From: Gilliamella apis
GTDB taxonomy: Bacteria; Pseudomonadota; Gammaproteobacteria; Enterobacterales; Orbaceae
Assembly: GCF_002142155.1 (NCBI RefSeq)
Contig: NZ_NASD01000001.1
Coordinates: 124,001-188,000, forward strand
Direction of reading: 5' to 3'
Length of the DNA stretch: 64,000 nt
Shown: piece by piece, positions 22,722 through 32,141 of the stretch
Layout: each line of letters starts with the position of its first letter
Position numbering within the stretch: position 1 is the first letter of the stretch
Notes under the pieces: model-generated
What the model was told of the DNA's origin: nothing
The model's input: the letters and a program-made list of their open reading frames with translations, nothing else
Database searches by the model: none
Position numbers and translations under genes: made by a program

Positions 22722-24629
22722 TTAAAATGGAAAAAAGATTGGTACTAATGCTATATCAACAGCCATCACTAGAAAAGTTAATGGTACGCCAATCTTAACA
22801 AAATCACTAAAGCTATATCCTCCTGGAGCCACTACCATTGTTTTAATTGGTGATGAAACAGGTGTAATAAATGAAGCCGATGTTGCAATCGCCACTGTCA
22901 TAGCAAATGGATACGGTGAATAGCCAAATTTTATGGCTAAATCAATCGCAATTGGTGCAATCAAAATTGCTGTTGCGGTATTAGAAATAAATAATCCCAC
23001 CGTTGAGCACAATAAAAAGATAAAGGTTAACACCATATAAGGACCAAACGATCGTAAATGAATTTCAAGCCATTCCGAGATTAATGAAATTCCCCCAGTT
23101 TTATTTAAAGCTACTGCAAAAGGCATCATACCAATAATGAGAATTAATGTTGGCCAATGAATCGATTTATAGGCATTAGCCATATCAATACAACGTGTTG
23201 CTCCCATTAATAGACAGGCGATGAGCGCGGCAACAACATTTGGCACAATTCCGGTAACCATTAAAATAATCATCAAGGCTAGATTAAATAGTGCTATATA
23301 AGCTTGCGAGCTAGCAGGGGCTACATCATCAATATCTGATGGATAATCTAACACCACAAAATCACTGGTACGAGTTTGAAGTTTTTGGATTGAGCCCCAA
23401 TCACCACAAACTAATAACGTATCACTCATTTCTAAGCGTTCTTGGAATAAGTTATTAGTCTCAACAGGAGCATGATTTCGCCAAATACCAATCACGGTTA
23501 AAAAATATTTACTTCTAAAATCTATCTCATTAAGCGTTTTACCACATAATGATGATTCTGGGAGTAATGCTACCTCGGCCATGCCAACTTCTTTTACTTG
23601 TTCAGAAAAATATTCACCACGTAAAATTTTGGGTTCAAGATTATTGGTCGTTAAAAATGTACGGTAATCCGCTTCGGAATGGGACATATCCAATAAAAGA
23701 ATATCGTTTTCTCTAAATTCGGTGGTTCCATTAACCGGAATGAGGACTTTTTGAAACTTTCGCCAACGTTCGATACCAATAACATTTACTCCGTGTTCAC
23801 TGCGTAAATGTAAACCGTCAATAGTTCGACCAACAAAAGGGGATCCTGCAAGAATTTGCGCTCGATGCGCTCGACCAATTAATTTATAATCTCTAATCAG
23901 GTCGGTAATTTTACGCCTTTGTGGTTGACTATTGGTTGGTGTAATTTGGTCGGCTGTCAGTAACCAATTGCGAGTTAGTACGCAATAAATAACACCAACG
24001 ATTAATACTCCAAGACCTATTGGTGTAATAGAGAAGAAACTAAACTCGGTTAAATGTGCTCGACTCAGTTCACTATTCACTACTAGGTTTGGTGCAGTAG
24101 CAACTAGGGTCATCATGCCACTAATTAGCGCAGCAATACATAGTGGCATCATTAGTTTTTTTACATGTATACCGGTATGATTGGCAATACTAATCGCTAC
24201 TGGAATAAATATCGCTACAACACCTGTTGAGCTCATGATCGATCCTAATAATGCTATACCTAACATAATAAATGTTATAATTCGTATATCATTTTGACCC
24301 GCTGCTTTTAATATGTATTCACTCATTTTGTAAGAGATACCGGTTCTTACTAGGCTTTCCCCAATAACAAATAGCAATGCGATTAAGATAATGTTTGGAT
24401 CGCTAAATCCTGAAAGTGCTTCTGCAGGGGTTAATACCCCGGTAACGGTGATTGCGGTTATAATGAGAAGTGCGATAATATCCATTCTTAATTTACTGAA
24501 TGAAAACAGTAGAATAGCAATAAAAAGTAATAAACAAACAGTAATAAGAGGATAATATTCGATTATATAACTAGGCAAAAAAGCCGACATTGATGATACA
24601 AAACTATGCCCAGATGACAAATGTTCCAC
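22722..24629 (-). CDS. SLC13/DASS-like anion transporter with RCK-C domains
   Basis: 635 residues. N-terminal hydrophobic half (about residues 20-225), then a soluble middle (about 240-410) with two TrkA-C/RCK-C-like repeats (ILAGSPFVGRTIDGLHLRSEHGVNVIGIER and VALLPESSLCGKTLNEIDFRSKYFLTVIGI), then a second hydrophobic half ending near ATSASFITPVSSPIKTMVVAPGGYSFSDF. This is the layout of E. coli YfbS and of SLC13-type carboxylate/sulfate symporters; the substrate cannot be told. The start is a GTG at 24629; an ATG at 24590 is an alternative. Divergent from poxB. Confidence 0.85.
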   Translation of the reverse strand: MEHLSSGHSFVSSMSAFLPSYIIEYYPLITVCLLLFIAILLFSFSKLRMDIIALLIITAITVTGVLTPAEALSGFSDPNIILIALLFVIGESLVRTGISYKMSEYILKAAGQNDIRIITFIMLGIALLGSIMSSTGVVAIFIPVAISIANHTGIHVKKLMMPLCIAALISGMMTLVATAPNLVVNSELSRAHLTEFSFFSITPIGLGVLIVGVIYCVLTRNWLLTADQITPTNSQPQRRKITDLIRDYKLIGRAHRAQILAGSPFVGRTIDGLHLRSEHGVNVIGIERWRKFQKVLIPVNGTTEFRENDILLLDMSHSEADYRTFLTTNNLEPKILRGEYFSEQVKEVGMAEVALLPESSLCGKTLNEIDFRSKYFLTVIGIWRNHAPVETNNLFQERLEMSDTLLVCGDWGSIQKLQTRTSDFVVLDYPSDIDDVAPASSQAYIALFNLALMIILMVTGIVPNVVAALIACLLMGATRCIDMANAYKSIHWPTLILIIGMMPFAVALNKTGGISLISEWLEIHLRSFGPYMVLTFIFLLCSTVGLFISNTATAILIAPIAIDLAIKFGYSPYPFAMTVAIATSASFITPVSSPIKTMVVAPGGYSFSDFVKIGVPLTFLVMAVDIALVPIFFPF

Positions 24630-24850
24630 AAAAAGTAGCTCTATAGTGTTGAGTAGATTTTCGACATAATACCTTGATTTATAGTAATAGGGAATATCTT
24701 CAAATAAAGATTATTCCATGCCGTCATTTGTCTTTATGACATTTTTAACATTTTCTGCTGTTTTATTTTTCGACTATTCGCATTCATAAAACTTAGGTGT
24801 AAGTTAGTTAACTTGAATTATTTAATTCTAAACCATATTGAGGAGACCGT

Positions 24851-26572
24851 ATGTCATCAAAAAAATCAGTTGCACAGATTATTGTTGATGTTTTAGCTCA
24901 AGCCGGTGTGAAACATTGTTATGGTATTGTTGGTGATACATTAAATCAGATTACTTCCGCTATTAAAAAAAGTGATATTGAGTGGGTACATGTTCGTCAT
25001 GAAGAAGTTGGCGCTTTTGCTGCTGGCGCTGAAGCCTATTTGACCGATCAAATAACAGCATGTGCTGGTTCTTGTGGACCGGGAAGTTTACATTTTATTA
25101 ATGGTATTTATGAAGCACAACGTAATAAAGTACCGCTTATTTTATTGGCTAGTCAGTTGGTTACTTCTCAACAAGGAACGGATTTTCCGCAAGAAGTTGA
25201 CTTTGAAGCAGTTTATAAAAACTGTTCTGTATTTTGTCAGCAAATTACTGATCCAACTCAAGCAAGGCGAATTACCATTGCAGCAGTTCAAGCTGCGATT
25301 AATCAGCGTGGGGTTGCTGTTTTAGTTATTCCTTACAATATTAGTTTAACTAAAGTCGAGGATAACAGTGAATACAATATCTATCATCCGAATCCTATAA
25401 TTCGTCCATCTGATGATGAGTTGGCTAAAATTTCTAAAATTTTAAATGAAAATAGTAAAGTGACAATCTTTGCTGGGCATGGGGTATCAGACGCTCATGA
25501 TGAATTAGTTGATTTGGCTCATAAATTAAAATCACCAATAGTCCACACATCAAGAGCTAAAGATTTTGTTGAATATGATAATCCCTATAATGTCGGTATG
25601 ACGGGGATGTTTGGTATGGAGTCTGGCGCCACGGCTATTAAAGATTGTGATGTGCTTTTAATGTTGGGTGTTGATTTTGCATGGTCTCAGTTTTATCCAG
25701 ATAATGCAATAATTATTCAGGTCGATATCGATGCTACTCATCTTGGTCACCGCCATAGTGTAGAGGTTGGTGTAGTTGGGGCAAGCAAAGCAACTTTAGC
25801 GGCATTATTACCACTAGTTGACGAAAAAACAGATACGACATTTCTGGATAAATGTTGTGAATTACACATTAAAGCAATCGATAAATTAAATAAAAAAGCG
25901 ATACCATCAAAAACAGTTATTCACCCGCAATATTTAACCGAATTGATTGATAAATATGCTAATGATGATGCGGTACTTTGTGCTGATGTTGGTTCGGCGA
26001 TGGTTTGGGCATGTCGCCATTTCTCAACCAATGGTAAAAGACGTACCGTTATTAGTTTAAAACACGGCACTATGGCCAATGCGATGCCACAAGCATTGGG
26101 TGTGCAAAAAGCCTTTCCTCATCGTCAAGTTATTACCTTATCCGGGGATGGTGGTATTAGTATGCTGTTAGGTGATTTATTGACTACAATTCAGGAGAAT
26201 CTACCCATCAAAGTTATCGTACTAAATAATAGTTCACTTAATTTTGTTGAATTAGAACAAAAATCGGAAGGGCTTGTCGATCACTATACTGATTTAAAAA
26301 ATCCTGATTTTGCTAAAGTTGCCGATGCAATGGGATTGTATTCAATTAGAGTTGATAATTCTGATTTGCTTGAAGCGGCCGTGCAATCATTCTTGGCCCA
26401 TCCTGGTCCAGCTTTATTAGATGTTAAAACAAGCGAGTATGAACTAGTTATGCCGCCGGAAATACATAGTTCACAAGTGATGGGAATGGCGCTTTATAGT
26501 GTAAAAGCATCATTGCATGGCAAAATGAAAGATGTGGTTAATTTGTTGGTGGATAATTTTGTTAAAAAATAA
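24851..26572 (+). CDS. poxB: Pyruvate dehydrogenase (quinone), pyruvate oxidase
   Basis: 573 residues, the E. coli PoxB length. Oxidatively decarboxylates pyruvate to acetate and CO2, passing electrons to ubiquinone at the membrane. RHEEVGAFAAGAEAYL has the catalytic glutamate for thiamine diphosphate; SGDGGISMLLGDLLTTIQEN ending LNNSSLNF is the ThDP motif. YDNPYNVGMTGMFG, HPQYL and the C-terminus (VMGMALYSVKASLHGKM) follow PoxB, not acetolactate synthase. GAGGAG ribosome-binding site. Convergent with edd. Confidence 0.93.
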   Translation: MSSKKSVAQIIVDVLAQAGVKHCYGIVGDTLNQITSAIKKSDIEWVHVRHEEVGAFAAGAEAYLTDQITACAGSCGPGSLHFINGIYEAQRNKVPLILLASQLVTSQQGTDFPQEVDFEAVYKNCSVFCQQITDPTQARRITIAAVQAAINQRGVAVLVIPYNISLTKVEDNSEYNIYHPNPIIRPSDDELAKISKILNENSKVTIFAGHGVSDAHDELVDLAHKLKSPIVHTSRAKDFVEYDNPYNVGMTGMFGMESGATAIKDCDVLLMLGVDFAWSQFYPDNAIIIQVDIDATHLGHRHSVEVGVVGASKATLAALLPLVDEKTDTTFLDKCCELHIKAIDKLNKKAIPSKTVIHPQYLTELIDKYANDDAVLCADVGSAMVWACRHFSTNGKRRTVISLKHGTMANAMPQALGVQKAFPHRQVITLSGDGGISMLLGDLLTTIQENLPIKVIVLNNSSLNFVELEQKSEGLVDHYTDLKNPDFAKVADAMGLYSIRVDNSDLLEAAVQSFLAHPGPALLDVKTSEYELVMPPEIHSSQVMGMALYSVKASLHGKMKDVVNLLVDNFVKK

Positions 26573-26602
26573 ATCACAAAGTTAACAATTGAGTATTATC
26601 TT

Positions 26603-26630
26603 AAAAAATTTTGAGGAAAGGGGTTTTTTA
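26603..26630 (+). repeat. Dispersed GAGGAAAGG-type element, copy 3
   Basis: An A-tract, then TTTTGAGGAAAGGGGTTTTT, 31 bases after the poxB stop. Identical over GAGGAAAGGGGTTTTT to the copy at 58570. It may be part of the poxB mRNA 3' end, but it has no self-complementary stem. Confidence 0.5.
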
Positions 26631-26645
26631 GCCTAATTTTAACGA

Positions 26646-26670
26646 TATCTGCCGCATATGGCGGCAGATA
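26646..26670 (-). terminator. edd 3' hairpin
   Basis: TATCTGCCGC (26646-26655) and GCGGCAGATA (26661-26670), a perfect GC-rich 10-bp stem with a 5-base loop, just after the edd stop. No T-run on either strand. Confidence 0.55.
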
Positions 26671-26677
26671 AGTTGAA

Positions 26678-28483
26678 TTAAAAGCTAACGGCGCCTTCTT
26701 CTGCTGAAGTAAGATTCTCTCGAATAACCGAATAAAGTTCTCGGCCAAAGCCTCGATGTGAATCGGTTAAATCGATTGGTTCTGCTTGTCGCATTGCTAG
26801 TTCCGCTTCGTCGACCAATAATGTGATTTCGCCAGTTTGACCGTTGACACGAATCATATCGCCTTGTTGTACTTTGCTTAACAATCCTCCAGCATAAGCT
26901 TCAGGTGTGACATGAATTGCGGCTGGTACTTTACCTGAGGCGCCAGATAAGCGACCATCAGTTAATAAGGCAACTTTATAACCGCGATCTTGTAACACGC
27001 CCAATGGTGTTATTAATTTATGTAGTTCCGGCATCCCGATAGCTTTTGGACCTTGATAGCGTACAACTACAACACAATCTTTATTGAGGTTGCCTGCTTT
27101 ATATTCTGCATCTAAATCATATTGACTATTAAAAACTACGGCAGGAGCTTCAATAATTTGATGCTCTGCGGTAACAGCAGATGTTTTCATTATGGCTCGA
27201 CCTAAATTGCCTGACATGACCTTTAGCCCACCATGGGAATTGAAAGGCTTTTTGATTGATGCAATCACATTTTCATCTAAAGATTTAGTAGGGCCTTCAC
27301 GGAAAATTAGTTTGCCATTTTCTAAAATTGGTTCTTTGGTATAACGGCTTAGTCCACGCCCCACAACGGTTTCAACATCTTCATGTAATAAGCCGCCAGC
27401 TAATAATTCTCTTACAAGTAATGACGTTCCACCAGCCGCTTGGAAATAATTGATATCAGCAGGTCCATTTGGATATATTCGACTAAGTAGCGGTACAACA
27501 GTTGATAAATCAGAAATATCATCCCAATTAATAATAATACCAGCAGCTTTAGCCATAGCAACAATATGCATGGTTAGGTTGGTTGACCCACCTGTTGCTA
27601 ATAGAGCAACTAAGCCATTAACAATGACTTTTTCATCAACCATTTTACCGACAGGCATATAATTACCTGATTGGTTCGTTAAGCGCGTAATCTGTTTTGC
27701 TGCTGCATTTGTTAATTCGTAACGTAATGCTGTTTCTGGATGTACAAAGGCTGCGCCAGGTAAATGTAAACCCATTAATTCGATGACCATTTGGTTACTA
27801 TTCGCGGTACCATAGAAAGTACAGGTTCCGCTAGAATGGTATGATGCAGATTCAGATTCTAATAGATCTTCACGTGAGGCTTTTCCTTCCGAATAAAGTT
27901 GGCGAATACGAACTTTTTCTTTATTCGATAGGCCTGATGGCATTGGTCCTGAAGGGACAAAAATAGCCGGTAAATGCCCAAAAGATAGAGCTCCAATAAA
28001 TAACCCTGGTAAAATTTTATCGCAAACGCCAAGATAAAGAGCTCCATCAAACATATTATGCGACAAGCCAACCGCAACTGACATTGCAATAACATCTCGG
28101 CTCATGAGTGAAATTTCCATTCCGGGTTCACCTTGTGTTACTCCATCACACATGGCGGGTACCCCACCGGCCATTTGACCAACAGCACCTATTTCATGTA
28201 ATACTTTGCGAATTTGTTCGGGGTAAGATTCATAAGGTTTATGTGCAGATAACATGTCATTATAAGAACTGATAATGCCGATATTGCTTTTTAGTATATT
28301 TTTAAGATCATTTTTATCATCTAAACAGCAAGCGGCAAAGCCGTGTGCTAAGTTGCTACAAGGTAAACTTGCTCGAGTGACTTTTTTTAACATAGCGTGT
28401 TCTATTTTTTGTAAATAAGCCTCACGTGATGCTTTAGAACGATTAATAATACGCTGCGTTACAGCTAAAATAGTGGAATTCAC
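26678..28483 (-). CDS. edd: Phosphogluconate dehydratase (Entner-Doudoroff)
   Basis: 601 residues. Dehydrates 6-phosphogluconate to 2-keto-3-deoxy-6-phosphogluconate. IlvD/Edd family with cluster-ligand cysteines in [20 protein letters not shown] and LGVCDK, and the C-terminal [22 protein letters not shown]. The start is GTG 28483 with AGAGG upstream; it gives [16 protein letters not shown], matching E. coli Edd. An out-of-frame ATG directly followed by TGA overlaps it. Downstream of gntK by 41 bases. No eda (aldolase) is in the window. Confidence 0.97.
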   Translation of the reverse strand: MNSTILAVTQRIINRSKASREAYLQKIEHAMLKKVTRASLPCSNLAHGFAACCLDDKNDLKNILKSNIGIISSYNDMLSAHKPYESYPEQIRKVLHEIGAVGQMAGGVPAMCDGVTQGEPGMEISLMSRDVIAMSVAVGLSHNMFDGALYLGVCDKILPGLFIGALSFGHLPAIFVPSGPMPSGLSNKEKVRIRQLYSEGKASREDLLESESASYHSSGTCTFYGTANSNQMVIELMGLHLPGAAFVHPETALRYELTNAAAKQITRLTNQSGNYMPVGKMVDEKVIVNGLVALLATGGSTNLTMHIVAMAKAAGIIINWDDISDLSTVVPLLSRIYPNGPADINYFQAAGGTSLLVRELLAGGLLHEDVETVVGRGLSRYTKEPILENGKLIFREGPTKSLDENVIASIKKPFNSHGGLKVMSGNLGRAIMKTSAVTAEHQIIEAPAVVFNSQYDLDAEYKAGNLNKDCVVVVRYQGPKAIGMPELHKLITPLGVLQDRGYKVALLTDGRLSGASGKVPAAIHVTPEAYAGGLLSKVQQGDMIRVNGQTGEITLLVDEAELAMRQAEPIDLTDSHRGFGRELYSVIRENLTSAEEGAVSF

Positions 28484-28524
28484 ATTAACCTCTCCGATCT
28501 TTTTTATTTTTTATTGTTATAAAT

Positions 28525-29052
28525 TTATTCACAATTACATATTGAATTAATAACCTGCGTAGTTTCATTAATAACATCAATTAGCGATTGTTCAATATTG
28601 ATAGCATAGACATCTTTTTCATCGGCAGTAGGTTCTTCTAAGGTGTCAAATTGTGACTGTAACATGCCAGATTTTTGGTAATGTCCTTTACGTTCAGCTA
28701 GACGCTGTGCAATAACCGCAAAACTTCCTTTTAGGTAAATAAAGTGAATATTTTTATTTTCGCCACGAATAATATCTCGATATTGTTGTTTTAATGCGGA
28801 ACAAATTATGATCGAAACATCATTGACGTTACTCATCGCAAATGCGGCGTTACTAATTAGATTTAGCCACGGCAGTCTATCTTCATCATTTAGCGGAATA
28901 CCGCTACGCATTTTTAATATATTGGCTTTGGGATGTAAAAAGTCGCCATCTAAAAAAGCCGCATTTAGGTTATCGGCAATTTGTTTAGCAACAACTGATT
29001 TACCACTTCCGGATACCCCCATAAAAATGAAAATATTTTTCTTCTCGGTCAT
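28525..29052 (-). CDS. gntK: Gluconokinase
   Basis: 175 residues. Phosphorylates gluconate to 6-phosphogluconate, feeding edd directly. P-loop FMGVSGSGKSVVAKQIA, then FLDGDFLHPKANILKMRSGIPLNDEDRLPWL and ICSALKQQYRDIIRG are the GntK family signatures. First gene of a gntK-edd unit controlled by the GntR-type operator and CRP-like site upstream. Confidence 0.96.
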   Translation of the reverse strand: MTEKKNIFIFMGVSGSGKSVVAKQIADNLNAAFLDGDFLHPKANILKMRSGIPLNDEDRLPWLNLISNAAFAMSNVNDVSIIICSALKQQYRDIIRGENKNIHFIYLKGSFAVIAQRLAERKGHYQKSGMLQSQFDTLEEPTADEKDVYAINIEQSLIDVINETTQVINSICNCE

Positions 29053-29074
29053 TAGTTTATTCTCTAAACCACTC

Positions 29075-29088
29075 TGTTACGGGTAACA
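29075..29088. promoter_or_regulatory. GntR/IdnR-type operator
   Basis: TGTTACGGGTAACA, a perfect TGTTAC-NN-GTAACA palindrome, matches the E. coli gluconate-repressor consensus. It is 22 bases before the gntK ATG, downstream of a possible minus-strand -10 (TATAGT, complement of 29096-29101), so bound repressor would block initiation or early elongation. No gntR gene is in the window. Confidence 0.8.
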
Positions 29089-29132
29089 TTTTGTCACTAT
29101 ATTCTTTTATTGCAATATAAAAAAGTTTCTTT

Positions 29133-29148
29133 TGTGACCTAGATCATA
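29133..29148. promoter_or_regulatory. CRP-like site upstream of gntK
   Basis: TGTGA-CCTAGA-TCATA, nine of ten consensus half-site bases (TGTGA-N6-TCACA). It is centred about 50 bases upstream of the predicted gntK start, consistent with catabolite control. Confidence 0.65.
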
Positions 29149-29159
29149 TTTTTATTTGC

Positions 29160-29446
29160 GACCAAAAAATACTCATCTGGCTATTTTTCTTTGTTTTATT
29201 GCATTCACTATGATTTATAGCCATTTTCGGAAACTAAGTTAAAGTGAATGTACAGGGGCTTGTAGAAATGAAACTAGTTGCTAGTTAACGATTTGAAAAT
29301 AATTTTTATAATCAAAATATTACATCTATGTTGATTAAATTAGTTATTGAAGTTGTGGTAAACTTTTTCTTTAGATAGTGTGTAGACTTTGATAAGTCAT
29401 GATTTAAGTATAGATTACTAATATAACTGTTAAATAATAAATTTTT
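29160..29446. other. AT-rich intergenic stretch, no feature seen
   Basis: Between the gntK control region and the end of agp. No open frame with a plausible start, no RNA fold signature and no repeat was recognised. CTAGTTGCTAGTTA near 29275 is a short tandem-like motif only. Confidence 0.45.
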
Positions 29447-29487
29447 GATTGTATGCCCAAATTTTTATTAAACCTAAGCATACAATC
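29447..29487 (-). repeat. 10-bp inverted repeat after agp
   Basis: GATTGTATGC (29447-29456) and GCATACAATC (29478-29487), a perfect stem around a 21-base AT-rich loop, 14 bases after the agp stop. Probably the 3' end structure of agp mRNA; no T-run. Confidence 0.5.
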
Positions 29488-29500
29488 AATATATCAAGCA

Positions 29501-30754
29501 TTATTTAGTAACATCATTCATGATTTGTTTAAATGTTGAAAATGAACAAAAACCATCTTTATTCGTTGGACAATTTTCCATTTCTAATACAATTTTTTGC
29601 GGAGGAGTTTTCCTATTTAATTGGGTCAAGTTACGAATTTGATCGGTTGACTGATAAAAATATTCAATTTTCATTAATGCTTCACCAGTCTTGTTATCGC
29701 GCCATTTTTGAAATACAACTTTTCCACCAATTGGCGTAGTTTCAAATTGATTTGCTAGTGTATACGACTTAATTTTTATGGCGGAAAATAGTGATGCAAC
29801 ATTTGAGTCATGGCCGACTAAAAACGTAAATTTGCTTTTGTTGTTTTTTTCTGAAAATGTTTGATTGATATAATTAACTAAATTGGCTGCGATTTGTTTG
29901 GCTACAACAGGCGAACCAAATAATACGGTATTATAATTTTCTTTGATAGCGACTAATTTTTCAAACTGCTCGTTATTCTTTATTTTACCCCAGGCTATAT
30001 CTGTTAATGGTGCCCCTTCGTAATATTGTAAAATAAAGGCATCCGCAATTGATGTTCCAGTACGAAGAGGACCTGTTATACCTGGTTCTTTGCCTTTTTC
30101 AATAATAAGTTTAGTTGGTAAAGCAGTAAAATCACATTGTTTATCATTTAAACAATTTGCCGAATTTGCGTAATTGATTATTTTGGACATGTCATTATAG
30201 GCGTTATCCAATTTTTTATTTAATCCTTCAATACCATTTGTATCAGCAATTTGATTGATTGATGCAATGGCAGACTCTTTAAATGTTGGGCTATCATCTT
30301 TAATTACAGGAAAGAATGTAGGATCCATAGTGCCTAATTTTTCTTTATGAATAATTGGGACAATGCAACCAGGAAAAGCGCCAACCGCAAAGTACTGACC
30401 AGTTGCGATAGTTCGTTGTAAGCTATTAGTATAAATATATACTTCTTTTTCTGTTGGACATGTATTTTCGCTTAATAATTTATTATCAACTAACCATTCA
30501 CTAAAATAATGTCCAAAATAACTTTCTAATACTCCGCCTCGGGTAGTTAAATAACTAGCAGGTGTATCCCATTGTGGCCATTGATTAGGGGTTACTTTAC
30601 CTAAAGTACTATTTGGACTAGCTAATGGAGCTCGTAATCCATGACGGCTGAAAACCACCACTTGTTCTAATGTATAATTATCTACTGTTTCTAATGCTTG
30701 TGTTGAGAAAGATAAAGCAAAAGATAGGCCTAATATTAATTTTAATTTTCGCAT
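29501..30754 (-). CDS. agp: Periplasmic glucose-1-phosphatase (histidine acid phosphatase)
   Basis: 417 residues from ATG 30754, which has AAGAGG 7 bases upstream; an open frame to 30796 lacks this. Residues 1-20 are a signal peptide (LKLILGLSFALSFSTQALE). The catalytic RHGLRAP motif is near residue 36 and the proton-donor HD is in FLVGHDSNVASL. LTTRGGVLESYFGHYFSEWL, GTMDPTFFPVI and TPIGGKVVFQKW match E. coli Agp. E. coli has Asn where this protein has the standard Gly of RHGxRxP. Releases glucose from glucose 1-phosphate; some members hydrolyse phytate. Confidence 0.94.
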   Translation of the reverse strand: MRKLKLILGLSFALSFSTQALETVDNYTLEQVVVFSRHGLRAPLASPNSTLGKVTPNQWPQWDTPASYLTTRGGVLESYFGHYFSEWLVDNKLLSENTCPTEKEVYIYTNSLQRTIATGQYFAVGAFPGCIVPIIHKEKLGTMDPTFFPVIKDDSPTFKESAIASINQIADTNGIEGLNKKLDNAYNDMSKIINYANSANCLNDKQCDFTALPTKLIIEKGKEPGITGPLRTGTSIADAFILQYYEGAPLTDIAWGKIKNNEQFEKLVAIKENYNTVLFGSPVVAKQIAANLVNYINQTFSEKNNKSKFTFLVGHDSNVASLFSAIKIKSYTLANQFETTPIGGKVVFQKWRDNKTGEALMKIEYFYQSTDQIRNLTQLNRKTPPQKIVLEMENCPTNKDGFCSFSTFKQIMNDVTK

Positions 30755-30888
30755 AAATAACCTCTTAAGTAACGTTCGAGGAGATAAGATCACCATGATA
30801 TTGCTTGTGATAAGTAGGAGGTAAACACCAATAATTATTTCAATTAAATAGTATATTTTTACTCTATATTACTTATCGATCCTTATAT

Positions 30889-30958
30889 AATAAGAGGAAA
30901 GAAAATGGATTTAATAGATATGTAGACGCCTACACGATTAACCCTTATACCTCTTATT
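30889..30958. repeat. Nested inverted repeats between agaA and agp
   Basis: AATAAGAGG (30889-30897) pairs with CCTCTTATT (30950-30958); inside, TGTAG (30921-30925) pairs with CTACA (30930-30934). The left arm carries a Shine-Dalgarno-like AAGAGGAAAG followed by a six-codon frame (ATG 30905, stop TAG 30923) on the plus strand. No gene follows on that strand. On the minus strand it lies 22 bases beyond the agaA stop and may be its 3' structure. Confidence 0.4.
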
Positions 30959-30980
30959 TTATTAAAAAGCGTATAGTTTT

Positions 30981-32141
30981 TTAAATCAAAATATTGCTAA
31001 GATCATCTGATGTTTGATAAACAACATTACCATTTATAATGGTTGCAACAATTTGATTATCATCATTTAATAATACTAAATTGGCTAATTTGTTTGGCGC
31101 AATACTACCTAAAGTATCATCAATCCCTAATGCTTTAGCTGGATAATAACTACCATGTAACCAAGCCTGTTCGAAAGGTATATTAGTATAATCAGCAAAA
31201 TTAGTTACCGCACGCTCAAGGGTCAACGTGCTACCAGCTAAACCACCATTGTCAGTCCGAACAACATCATCTTGCATATGTACTAGTAATTTTCCTAAAT
31301 AATAATCGCCATTTGGCATTCCCGTTGCTTGCATTGCATCGGTAATTAGTAACAGATTTTTTCCACAACATTTATGGGCGATTTTAATAGCTGCTGGATG
31401 AACATGGTGGCCATCGGCGATAATTTCAGTTTGACAGTTATCGATACTTAATGCTGCACCAACAACGCCCGGTTGTCTATGATGTAATCCAGACATGCCG
31501 TTATAGCAATGTACCACGCCGCTTGCGCCAGCTAATATTGCATCTTTAATTGTTTGATAGTCGGCATTAGTATGTCCTAACATAACGCGGATTTTTTGTT
31601 CATTTAACCACTTGATAATAGAGAGGGCATTGGGGTATTCTGGTGCTAAAGCTATACATTTCAAAGTTCCTTCAGCTAGCGATAACCATTTTTCAATTAT
31701 TGCACGATCTGGTGCACATAGAAACTCTTCCGGATGAGCGCCCTTATGTATATCACTAAAAAAAGGCCCTTCTAAATACGAACCTAATAATGTGGCACCT
31801 GAAACGCCTTTTTTTATACTGTTTTTAACTTGTATTAATGCAGCTTCAATCTTTTCATAACTTTCAGTTACTGTTGTTGCTAAAAAAGCACCAACACCAC
31901 GTTGTGCTAAAAAACAGCTTATGGTATTTAATGATTCATGAGTAGCATCCATAGTGTCAGCGCCCATGACGCCATGAATATGGGTATCTATGAGCGCTGG
32001 TAACAGTTTTATTTGGTTCGTACAAGGTTTCTCACTAGGTTGAATATCAATAATTTTTCCATTATTAATACTGATAATTGCATTATCAATCCAACCAACA
32101 GGAGTTAAAACCTTTTGAGCACAAATTTGTTTAAATTCCAT
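30981..32141 (-). CDS. agaA: N-acetylgalactosamine-6-phosphate deacetylase
   Basis: 386 residues from ATG 32141 (AAGGA upstream), overlapping the agaF stop by 11 bases; a longer frame to 32183 is inside agaF. Amidohydrolase fold: LIDTHIHGVMGADTMD, GSYLEGPF, MLGHTNADY, HCYNGMSGLHHRQPGVVGAAL and LITDAMQA supply the metal-binding and catalytic residues. The resemblance is closest to AgaA, with NagA second. Removes acetate from the PTS-imported amino-sugar phosphate. Last gene of the operon. Confidence 0.88.
   Translation of the reverse strand: MEFKQICAQKVLTPVGWIDNAIISINNGKIIDIQPSEKPCTNQIKLLPALIDTHIHGVMGADTMDATHESLNTISCFLAQRGVGAFLATTVTESYEKIEAALIQVKNSIKKGVSGATLLGSYLEGPFFSDIHKGAHPEEFLCAPDRAIIEKWLSLAEGTLKCIALAPEYPNALSIIKWLNEQKIRVMLGHTNADYQTIKDAILAGASGVVHCYNGMSGLHHRQPGVVGAALSIDNCQTEIIADGHHVHPAAIKIAHKCCGKNLLLITDAMQATGMPNGDYYLGKLLVHMQDDVVRTDNGGLAGSTLTLERAVTNFADYTNIPFEQAWLHGSYYPAKALGIDDTLGSIAPNKLANLVLLNDDNQIVATIINGNVVYQTSDDLSNILI

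Noticed and set aside
26101..26130. CCTTTCCTCATC resembling the dispersed GAGGAAAGG element
   Set aside because: It is inside poxB coding sequence, lacks the flanking A/T tracts and matches only about ten bases.
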